A DNA stretch of 64,000 nucleotides, from the NCBI GenBank assembly GCA_002069975.1, contig MWCJ01000004.1, positions 21,402-85,401 on the forward strand, given 5' to 3'. This stretch comes from Bacteroidetes bacterium ADurb.Bin217. GTDB lineage: Bacteria; Bacteroidota; Bacteroidia; Bacteroidales; UBA1715. How positions within the stretch are numbered: the first letter of the stretch is position 1; every line of letters begins with the position of its first letter. Under the pieces are notes generated by a model. It was not told the origin of the DNA and did no database searches. It saw only the letters and a list, made by a program, of their open reading frames with translations. The position numbers were made by a program, and so were the translations under genes. Positions 57,032 to 64,000 of the stretch are shown here, in pieces.

Positions 57032-58159
57032 ATGCTCCAAGAAATCAAGAAAAATCCCATGTATACCTACCTAATGGTATTGGTGATATGTGCCACAGCA
57101 GGTTTGCAAGGTTGGATGGCTTTGTTTACAAATTTTGCCAAAGAAGTTGTAGGCGTAAATGGATTAGAAATAGGTATTTCGCAATCGGTTCGCGAAATTC
57201 CCGGTTTTCTTACATTTTTGGCTATTTATCTGTTGTTGTGGTTCAAAGAACATAAGCTCTCGGCGTGGTCTGTTGTGCTTATGGGAGTTGGTATTGCAAT
57301 GACGGGATTTCTTACCTCGTTCGATGGACTATTATTATCTACCTTGATTATGTCTATTGGATTTCATTATTTTGAAACTACCAACAAATCACTTACTATT
57401 CAGTATTTCACCAAGCAACAATCGGCTATAGTGTTTGCTCGTCTTCGTGGTTTGGGTGCTGCAGCAAATGTTATTATTGGAATATATGTGTTTTTGGTGT
57501 CGCAGTATGTGTCGTATCAAACCAATTTTTTGTGTCTGGGTATTCTTGTGGTATGTGTGGGTGTGTATAGTTTGATGCAAAATCCTATACAAAAAGAAAT
57601 GCCCATTCAAAAAACCAAATTGGTACTCAAAAAAAAGTATTGGTTGTATTATGTCATTAATTTTTTGAGTGGTGCACGACGACAAATTTTTACCGTTTTT
57701 GCTATATTTTTATTGGTTGAAAAATACGAATTGCATGTGTCGCATGTGGCTTTGTTATTTATCGTAAACAATATTACTACGTATTTTGCTAACCCTCTTA
57801 TTTCTAAAGCTATAAACAAGTATGGTGAACGAGTAGTGCTTTCACTCGAAAGTGCAAGTTTGTTTATACTGTTTCTTGGATATGCATTTATCGACAATGT
57901 GTGGATAGTTGCCGGTTTATATGTGCTCGATAGTTTATTTTTTAATTTTTCTATTGGCATCAATACCTATTTGCAAAAAATTGCTTCGCCACGCGATATC
58001 GCACCTTCTACTGCAGTTGGTTTTACCATTAATCATATATCGGCAGTGGTAATTCCACTTATAGGTGGAACTTTGTGGATGATAAACCCCATACTTCCTT
58101 TTATAATAGGAGCTTTTTTAACAGTTGTAAATTTGGGATTTATTCAGAAAATAAAGTAA
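57032..58159 (+). CDS. MFS-type permease
   Basis: 375 residues from the ATG at 57032 (MLQEIKKNPMYTYLMVLVI). An earlier in-frame ATG at 57005 falls inside the terminator stem and is rejected. About 11-12 hydrophobic helices; the loop RLRGLGAAANVIIGIY and the mid-protein cytosolic stretch QNPIQKEMPIQKTKLVLKKKYW between two six-helix halves fit the major facilitator superfamily. Substrate unknown. It converges on the TolC gene with only 5 bases between the stop codons. Confidence 0.78.
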   Translation: MLQEIKKNPMYTYLMVLVICATAGLQGWMALFTNFAKEVVGVNGLEIGISQSVREIPGFLTFLAIYLLLWFKEHKLSAWSVVLMGVGIAMTGFLTSFDGLLLSTLIMSIGFHYFETTNKSLTIQYFTKQQSAIVFARLRGLGAAANVIIGIYVFLVSQYVSYQTNFLCLGILVVCVGVYSLMQNPIQKEMPIQKTKLVLKKKYWLYYVINFLSGARRQIFTVFAIFLLVEKYELHVSHVALLFIVNNITTYFANPLISKAINKYGERVVLSLESASLFILFLGYAFIDNVWIVAGLYVLDSLFFNFSIGINTYLQKIASPRDIAPSTAVGFTINHISAVVIPLIGGTLWMINPILPFIIGAFLTVVNLGFIQKIK

Positions 58160-58164
58160 TGTAA

Positions 58165-59412
58165 CTATATGCCAATTTCACACAAAATTCTCAATAATTC
58201 TATTTCAGCCATTTTTACTGCATACCGCTGATTGGCAAGCATGTAGCCCGATTGTTCAAAGCTAAGTTGTGCAGCTTTTACTTCGAGCATCGTTGCCATA
58301 TTTGATTCGAATCGTTTCATTATTACGTGCAGTAATTGTTTCGAATACTCATAGGTATCTATTTGTTTTTGAAGTTGTAGCATGTTTTGTTCATATGCTG
58401 TATATGTTTGATGCATATGAGTAGTGAGTTCATGACGTATGCGTTCTTGTTCAATAAGTGAAATATTGAGTTTGCTTTGAGCTACTGCTTGTTGTGTTTT
58501 ATATGTGCCTCTTGAATATATAGGAATAACATACGAAATTCCTGCCATAGTTTGATTTGCATATGAATCTGATGCCGAAAAAATGCTTGTATATGAACCA
58601 AATAGTTGTACACTTGGATATCGTTTGGCTTGAATTTGTTGTATAGCTGTTTGTGCTATTGTATTTGCCAATTGTGCAGAGAGTAATTGTGGATTTTGTT
58701 CTAATTTCCCGATAAGTGTTTCGTAGGGAGGTAGTATTCCAAATGTAATACTATCAGTAACTTGTATATCAATGTGCTCTTTTATTCCCATCTGTAACAA
58801 TAATTCCGATTTAGATTGTGCAATTATTGTTTTTTGTTGCGATATATTTTGTTCTATTGATCTTAGGTCTATAGACGCTTGCAATACATCGGCATCGTTT
58901 GCTAATCCTACACTTTGTCTAGTTGTAACTATGTGCAACCGTTCTTGAGCAACATCAAGCGATGTTTCCAAAATCGATGTGTAGTATTGTTGTCGTACCA
59001 AATCGTAATAGTGTTGGAGAACTAGTGCTATAGCATTTTGTATAGTTATAGTTAAGGCTATTTCGCCTTGTTGCTGCAGTGCTTCTAATTGTTGCTTACT
59101 CGAAATTACGTGTAATCCGTTGAATAATGGTATACTCACTTGAACCATATGTTGCGATTCGGACGAAAATGCCGTAGAATTTGAAAAATCTACCGGGAGT
59201 AAATTTCCCGAAATTTGAACGTTTGGTAACGCGCCTGTCATAGTATATGAATTGGCAATGCTTGCTTGCTGTGCCGATTCTTTAGCTATACGAATACTAT
59301 AGTTGTTTGCAAGAGTGTTATCTATAGCTTGCTGTACCGATACACTTTGTTGTGCATATATTCCTTGCACAGAGCAAGCTATAAGTATTACAGTATAATA
59401 GAGTGCTTTCAT
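58165..59412 (-). CDS. TolC-family outer-membrane efflux protein
   Basis: 415 residues with signal peptide VILIACSVQGIYAQ. Two repeats of the TolC/OEP helical hairpin: SVQQAIDNTLANNYSIRIAKESAQQASIANSYTMTGALPNVQISG in the first and ANTIAQTAIQQIQAKRYPSVQLFGSYTS in the second, with coiled-coil stretches between. It provides the outer-membrane channel of the RND pump; its start overlaps the pump gene end by 4 bases (ATGA). Final gene of MFP-RND-TolC. Confidence 0.93.
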   Translation of the reverse strand: MKALYYTVILIACSVQGIYAQQSVSVQQAIDNTLANNYSIRIAKESAQQASIANSYTMTGALPNVQISGNLLPVDFSNSTAFSSESQHMVQVSIPLFNGLHVISSKQQLEALQQQGEIALTITIQNAIALVLQHYYDLVRQQYYTSILETSLDVAQERLHIVTTRQSVGLANDADVLQASIDLRSIEQNISQQKTIIAQSKSELLLQMGIKEHIDIQVTDSITFGILPPYETLIGKLEQNPQLLSAQLANTIAQTAIQQIQAKRYPSVQLFGSYTSIFSASDSYANQTMAGISYVIPIYSRGTYKTQQAVAQSKLNISLIEQERIRHELTTHMHQTYTAYEQNMLQLQKQIDTYEYSKQLLHVIMKRFESNMATMLEVKAAQLSFEQSGYMLANQRYAVKMAEIELLRILCEIGI

Positions 59413-62400
59413 ACTATTGATTCTTTTTTCGATACATGTCCCGAAATATATGTGTAAATAGCCGGAATAACAAATAGAGTTAGTATAAGTGAAAATAATA
59501 ATCCTCCTACAATTACAATTCCTAACGACATGCGGCTGGTACCTGCTGAGCCTAAACTTAAAGCAATAGGCAAGGCACCTAAAATGGTAGCAAAACTAGT
59601 CATTAATATTGGACGAAGTCGAAGTGTAGAAGCTTCAATAACTGCTTCAAATTTTGCAAGTCCTTGTTCTCGTTTTTGGTTTGCAAACTCTACTATTAAA
59701 ATACCATTTTTAGTAACTAAACCTATTAGGGTAATCATACCAATTTGAGAAAATATGTTTAATGTTTGTCCGAATAGCCACAACGAGAGTAGTCCGCCTG
59801 CCATAGCAAGAGGAACCGAAATCATTATTATAAGTGGATCTTTAAAACTTTCGAACTGTGCTGCTAATATTAAATACACTAACAATAATGCTAATAAAAA
59901 TGCAAACAGTGTATTCGAAGAACTTTCGGCATAGTCGCGCGATGGCCCGCTGAGAGATGTCTGAAAACTTTCGTCTAATACATTGTTGGCAATTGTTTGC
60001 ATTGCTGTTACACCATCTCCTATTGTTTTACCTTCGGCAAGCGAAGCCGATATTGTTGCCGATTTCATTCTATTGTGATGATAGAGAGTAGGAGGGTTTG
60101 CTGTAGTTATTACTTGTAAAACAGATGAAAGCGAAATGTATTCACCTTGATTATTACGTACTTGTAATGCAAGAATATCTGAAGGGTCTTGCCTGTTTGC
60201 CAATTCTACTTGACTCAATACTTGATATTGTTTACCTTCCATTGTAAAATATGCAATTCGTCTTCCGCTAAACGCACTTTGTAGCACTTCAGCTATATCG
60301 CTTATAGTAAGTCCCAATTCACGAGCTTTGAGCCTATCTATTGTTATAGCAACTTCTGGTTTATTAAATTTTAGGTTTACATCTACATTTTGAAATATTT
60401 GATTTGCTTTTGCTTGCTCCATTACCTCGGTTACACCTTCTTTAAGTTTTTCAAAATCAAAATTTTGAATAACAAATTGAACCGGCATAGACCCTTTGGA
60501 GCCTAAGCCTACAGCAATAGTTTGTTCTTCTACTGGAATAACTCTTATAGTATTAAATTGAGCAAATTTTCTTTGTAATTCTTTTGCTATTTGGGTTTGT
60601 GTTTTGTCGCGTAAGTCTGCCGAAACTAACCCTATACGTCCCATGCCACTATTTACTCCTGTAGAGCTGAATCCCGGTATGGCCAAAAATGAAAATTCAC
60701 GTTCGGGAATAGAATCTATTAAAAAATTCGTGAGTTTTTCGCCTTCGGTTATCATATAATTGTAACTAACTCCCTCGGGGGCAGATATTTGCATGCGTAT
60801 TTGACTTTTGTCTTCTAATGGAGCTAATTCGCTCTGTATAAAAATTCCTAATAGTACTATCAAAACAGCACAAGCTGCAACTATTCCCCAAGCATATATT
60901 CTATTATGTATAAATTTCGTAATGAGTGTTTTATACCCTTGTTCTAGTCCTTCATAAAACGGTTCGGTTTTTTTATAAAAAGTACTATGACCTCGTTTTT
61001 TCGCATTGAGTACAACATTCAAAACAGGGGTAATTGTGAGCGAAACAAATGATGATATTAAAACAGCAACAGCTACCACTATTCCAAATTCACGAAACAA
61101 ACTGCCCACAAATCCTTGCATAAAAAAGATGGGCAAAAACACAATAGCTAATGTTAACGATGTAGAAATTACGGCAAAAAATATCTCCTTACTTCCTTCT
61201 AATGCTGCTCGTTTTATAGGTAGTCCTTTTTCGAATTTTCTAAAAATATTTTCGGTTACCACAATTCCGTCATCAACAACTAAACCCGTGGCTAATACAA
61301 TTCCCAATAATGAAAGTATATTTATAGAATACCCCATAAGGTATAATACAAAAAAGGTTGCAATGAGTGATACCGGAATATCAATGAGAGGACGTAATGC
61401 TATGAGCCAATCGCGAAAAAACAAGAATATAATAAGTATTACCAACAAAATTGCAATGAGAAGAGTTTCTTTAACTTCGGTAAGTGAACGGCGAACATTT
61501 TTAGTAGAGTCAATTAATGTAGTAAATTGAATATCACCTTTTTCAGAAGCTTTTATTTCTTCAAGTCGTTTGTAAAATTCATCTGCTATTTCAATATAAT
61601 TTGCTCCTGGTTGTGGCACTACCGACAAGCCTACTCCAAATAATCCGTTCAACTTCCAGCTTTGTTCGTATCGTTCAGGACCAATTTCAACTTTAGCTAC
61701 ATCTCCTAAAGTTACTAAGCCTTCCGGAGAATTTTTTAATATCATATTGCGAAAATCATCTTCTGTTGTAAATCTTCCTGATGTTTTAATTGTTAACTCT
61801 GTGGTTGTTCCGTCTATTTTTCCGGTAGGTGATTCTACATTTTCTTTTTGCATTATTGCCGTAATATCGTTGTATGCCACATTAAATGCTTTCATTTTGT
61901 CGGGTTGCAACCATATACGCATAGCAGGTCGTTTTTGTCCGTGTATATTTACACTGCTTACTTGCGGTATTGTTTGAAATTTGTCTTGCAATACATTTTC
62001 CGCATAATCGCTTAATTCCAATAAGCTTTTAGTATTACTTTGAATAGCAACTAAAATTATAAATTCACTATTAGCATCGGCTTTAGATACTACTGGAGCG
62101 GCGTCAATATCGGCCGGTAAACTACGTACAGCTTGACTAACTTTATCGCGAACATCATTTGCAGCAGTTTCTAAGTCTACATCTAAATTAAATTCAACCG
62201 AAATCCGACTTCGTCCGGTCGAACTTGTTGATGAAATAGTTCGCACACCGGGAATTCCGTTTACTGCTTTTTCCAGAGGTTCGGTAATTTGCGATTCTAT
62301 AACTTCTGCATTGGCTCCGGTATAACTTGTTTGAACAGAAATTACAGGAGGGTCTATAGCCGGGTATTCGCGAACGCCTAATTCTATAAACCCTACAATA

Positions 62401-62474
62401 CCAAACATAAGTAACATAAGGTTCATTACTGTAGCTAGTACCGGTCGTTTGAGCGAAAGTTCCGAAATATTCAT
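59409..62474 (-). CDS. RND-family efflux transporter (HAE1/AcrB-like)
   Basis: 1021 residues, typical length. Starts MNISELSLKRPVLATVMNLMLLMFGIVGF; the periplasmic TYPGANAEVIE-like motif appears as TSYTGANAEVIESQITEPLEKAVNGIPG; TM4 carries the proton-relay motif GLVVDDGIVVTENIFR with paired Asp; TM10 region KNGILIVEFANQKREQG. Twelve helices in two blocks with large periplasmic loops. It exports hydrophobic compounds or drugs by proton antiport. Its start overlaps the membrane-fusion gene stop by one base (TAATG). Confidence 0.96.
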   Translation of the reverse strand: MNISELSLKRPVLATVMNLMLLMFGIVGFIELGVREYPAIDPPVISVQTSYTGANAEVIESQITEPLEKAVNGIPGVRTISSTSSTGRSRISVEFNLDVDLETAANDVRDKVSQAVRSLPADIDAAPVVSKADANSEFIILVAIQSNTKSLLELSDYAENVLQDKFQTIPQVSSVNIHGQKRPAMRIWLQPDKMKAFNVAYNDITAIMQKENVESPTGKIDGTTTELTIKTSGRFTTEDDFRNMILKNSPEGLVTLGDVAKVEIGPERYEQSWKLNGLFGVGLSVVPQPGANYIEIADEFYKRLEEIKASEKGDIQFTTLIDSTKNVRRSLTEVKETLLIAILLVILIIFLFFRDWLIALRPLIDIPVSLIATFFVLYLMGYSINILSLLGIVLATGLVVDDGIVVTENIFRKFEKGLPIKRAALEGSKEIFFAVISTSLTLAIVFLPIFFMQGFVGSLFREFGIVVAVAVLISSFVSLTITPVLNVVLNAKKRGHSTFYKKTEPFYEGLEQGYKTLITKFIHNRIYAWGIVAACAVLIVLLGIFIQSELAPLEDKSQIRMQISAPEGVSYNYMITEGEKLTNFLIDSIPEREFSFLAIPGFSSTGVNSGMGRIGLVSADLRDKTQTQIAKELQRKFAQFNTIRVIPVEEQTIAVGLGSKGSMPVQFVIQNFDFEKLKEGVTEVMEQAKANQIFQNVDVNLKFNKPEVAITIDRLKARELGLTISDIAEVLQSAFSGRRIAYFTMEGKQYQVLSQVELANRQDPSDILALQVRNNQGEYISLSSVLQVITTANPPTLYHHNRMKSATISASLAEGKTIGDGVTAMQTIANNVLDESFQTSLSGPSRDYAESSSNTLFAFLLALLLVYLILAAQFESFKDPLIIMISVPLAMAGGLLSLWLFGQTLNIFSQIGMITLIGLVTKNGILIVEFANQKREQGLAKFEAVIEASTLRLRPILMTSFATILGALPIALSLGSAGTSRMSLGIVIVGGLLFSLILTLFVIPAIYTYISGHVSKKESIV

Positions 62475-63520
62475 TATAACACAGTATTAGATTTTACTTG
62501 TTTAATTGTAACAGCTTGATTTGGTCTCACAAACAACATTCCCGATACAATTATAGTATCGCCTTGCGAAATACCTTTGGTAATTTCAATGTATGTTGAA
62601 GTTCGCATGCCTGTTTCTACTTCAACAAATACAGCTTTATTGTTGCGAACTACTACTAATTGGTTTTTATTGGCGTCGGGAATTATAGCATGAGTTGGTA
62701 CCGTTATTCCCTGTGATTTTTCCGAAAGAGTTATTGTAACATATGTCCCCGGTGACAATTGTATATTGTTGGCAACAGCTCGTACTTTAATATTACGAGT
62801 AGATGTTTGTATAAATGGTTCTATTGCAATTATTTTTGCACGAAACGATATGGTGTCTTGTGTTTTGCATAATACTTCCGACCCCACACTTACCGATGAA
62901 GCATAAACTTCGGGAACTTGAAAGTCAATTTTTATAGGGCTAGTTTGTATTACTGTCGAGATTTTTGTTTGTGGACTTACATATGCACCCGGACTGATTA
63001 ATCGTAAGCCTAATGTTCCCGAAAAAGGAGCACGTATAATCGTTTTTTCTATTTGAGCCTCAAGCACTTGTTTTTGTGCTTGAACACGTAATGCCTCATT
63101 AGCAGCAGCATCATATTCGGCCTGATTTACGCCTCGTACTTTTATGAGTTCACGTAATCGTTCCTCTTGTGCTTTAACTAAATTAAGTTGAGCTTTTATT
63201 TGTGCCAATTGTGCTTGCAAATCGGCATCGTTTATACGAGCAAGCACAGTACCTTCGGTTACAAATGCACCATCGGGAATGTTTAAATATGTTATTCTAC
63301 CGCTTACTTCAGGGTGCAATTCTACCATCTCGTTAGCAAGTACACTACCGCTTACCTGTGTAGTATTTGAAATTTTTTGAATTTGTGCAATTACTACATC
63401 AACAGAGGTTTTTGGCTTGTTTTGTTGCGATTTTTTTTCGGTTTTGCTTGAGCAGGCGGTAAAGCTACATACTATTATAAAAGCATAAAGTATATTCCTA
63501 ATATATGTATACATTGTCAT
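62474..63520 (-). CDS. RND membrane-fusion lipoprotein
   Basis: About 348 residues from the ATG at 63520. The frame extends 21 codons upstream but with a poor signal sequence; the alternative ATG at 63514 is equally possible. Lipoprotein signal IIVCSFTAC, then the HlyD/MFP architecture: lipoyl half (VELHPEVSGRITYLNIPDGAFVTEGTVLARI), helical hairpin (QAQLAQIKAQLNLVKAQEERLRELIKVRGVNQAEYDAA), second lipoyl half (IIRAPFSGTLGLRLISPGAYVSPQTKI) and beta-barrel domain. It bridges the RND pump and TolC. First gene of the operon; divergent from the rRNA operon. Confidence 0.93.
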   Translation of the reverse strand: MTMYTYIRNILYAFIIVCSFTACSSKTEKKSQQNKPKTSVDVVIAQIQKISNTTQVSGSVLANEMVELHPEVSGRITYLNIPDGAFVTEGTVLARINDADLQAQLAQIKAQLNLVKAQEERLRELIKVRGVNQAEYDAAANEALRVQAQKQVLEAQIEKTIIRAPFSGTLGLRLISPGAYVSPQTKISTVIQTSPIKIDFQVPEVYASSVSVGSEVLCKTQDTISFRAKIIAIEPFIQTSTRNIKVRAVANNIQLSPGTYVTITLSEKSQGITVPTHAIIPDANKNQLVVVRNNKAVFVEVETGMRTSTYIEITKGISQGDTIIVSGMLFVRPNQAVTIKQVKSNTVL

Positions 63521-63767
63521 ATCAGTAAAAATTGAGATGTAAAAATATACTATATAGACAAACTTTATATTAAAAATATACAAAAACCTTTAAAATATAG
63601 ATGAAAATTGAATGTTTCAGTGTTTGATTATGGTCATGTTTCACTGTCTCAAAGTCCGATTGGGTATCAATTTTTTATTTTCATCAGCAATCTTTGGTCT
63701 CTAAATGGTTCGTTATTAACAAATTGTTAAAAAAGATAAAAAAAAGTAAAAAAAATTAGATAAAAGA
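63521..63767. other. Gene-free region between efflux operon and rRNA promoter
   Basis: A/T-rich. The segment 63620-63657 (read on the minus strand GACTTTGAGACAGTGAAACA and onward) resembles the GACnnTGAGACA repeat family seen at 18621 and 33151. From 63720 the sequence becomes A-tract-rich, as expected for an UP-like region upstream of an rRNA promoter. No gene is seen. Confidence 0.45.
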
Positions 63768-63800
63768 TTTGGAAATTAAAATGAATTGGGCATATCTTTG
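63768..63800 (+). promoter_or_regulatory. rRNA operon promoter
   Basis: TTTG (63768-63771), 21 bases, then TATCTTTG (63793-63800), followed by CAGCCCC. This is the arrangement known for Bacteroidota rRNA promoters. A-tracts lie directly upstream. Predicted start about 63807, giving a leader of about 140 bases before the 16S gene, within which I recognise no gene. Confidence 0.8.
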
Positions 63801-63947
63801 CAGCCCCAAAAAACAGGTAGGAGTACTTGATAGATAAAATGGGGGAAGTTCATTGAAACATATATACAAACCAAAATAAGGTTCATAAGAATAAAAGATA
63901 AGCGAGCGGAATTATTCGTGTAAAGAAAATTTTTAAAAATAATAATT

Positions 63948-64000
63948 ACAACGAAGAGTTTGATCCTGGCTCAGGATGAACGCTAGCGGCAGGCTTAACA
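63948..64000 (+). rRNA. rrs: 16S rRNA, 5' end (continues past the window)
   Basis: GAAGAGTTTGATCCTGGCTC at 63953 is the universal 16S start (E. coli position 6 onward), followed by AGGATGAACGCTAGCGGCAGG and CTTAACA, a Bacteroidota-type beginning. The first base is set by alignment to E. coli numbering and may be off by a few bases. Only the first 53 bases are present. Confidence 0.97.

Noticed and set aside
63599..63690. MITE-like element with GATGAAAAT/ATTTTCATC ends before the rRNA promoter
   Set aside because: Only 9 bp of terminal match, unequal arms and no target duplication; likely chance in A/T-rich DNA.

Overview
The window is A+T-rich chromosomal DNA from a member of the Bacteroidota, most likely class Bacteroidia. 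The evidence is consistent. A 16S rRNA gene begins at the right edge with a Bacteroidota-type 5' end. Promoters follow the Bacteroidota pattern (TTTG, about 19-21 bases, then TAnnTTTG). The window also has type IX secretion (T9SS) and gliding-type genes (PorP/SprF, PorE-like OmpA, gliding C-terminal sorting domains, GldA), a long-form IspG with an inserted domain, and DUF4293 and DUF4369-type proteins. No phage, integrase, transposase, CRISPR array or tRNA was seen.

Layout. 1-9.8 kb: a surface module with a TPR/OmpA protein, a PorP/SprF protein and a divergent 1598-residue PKD adhesin with a type-B sorting domain, then a beta-barrel protein and a lipoprotein. 9.9-11.5 kb: a LiaF-like membrane protein paired with a membrane-anchored LytTR regulator. 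12.4-16.3 kb: the leuA-leuC-leuD operon behind a complete-looking leucine attenuator (promoter, 15-codon leader peptide, antiterminator arm, terminator). 16.3-19.6 kb: sulfate activation genes cysD and cysN/C, with an S23-type four-helix-bundle gene and repeats inserted between them. 19.7-23.7 kb: a GldH-like lipoprotein, ispG, a heavy-metal permease and a NUDIX hydrolase. 23.7-29.9 kb: a tight plus-strand run of pyrE, gldA, a lytic transglycosylase, asnB and a glycosyltransferase. 30.4-33.0 kb: leuB and cysS. 33.2-40.2 kb: a ten-gene, mostly overlapping minus-strand operon with the look of glycan or acyl-sugar biosynthesis (NeuD-like acyltransferase, UPF0104 flippase-like protein, CapK/PaaK-like ligase, GtrA, CitE-like lyase, MaoC hydratase, two FdtA-like cupins). 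40.4-44.4 kb: an AspT/YidE-type transporter, a DMT permease, a small Kazal-domain lipoprotein and a glycosyltransferase. 44.6-50.2 kb: an 1869-residue secreted GH8 enzyme with Ig-like and SprB repeats and a type-A T9SS tail. 50.3-51.6 kb: metY. 51.9-57.0 kb: a VWA protein, a secreted unknown, a nitroreductase, DUF4293 and a thioredoxin-like protein. 57.0-63.5 kb: an MFS permease and a TolC/RND/MFP efflux operon. The start of an rRNA operon closes the window.

The most interesting signals are regulatory. The leucine leader upstream of leuA shows every element of ribosome-mediated attenuation. A 19-bp palindrome of the form TCCTAT-N7-GTAGGA sits just downstream of the -7 box of both cysD and metY, suggesting one sulfur regulator for both. 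Nested inverted repeats surround the probable promoter of the acyl-sugar operon. Several dispersed repeat families (telomere-like C-rich tracts before two genes, GACAATnAGACAT-type repeats beside the S23 gene) are not explained by coding content. All functional calls are by eye from translated sequence and family knowledge; no database search was run.
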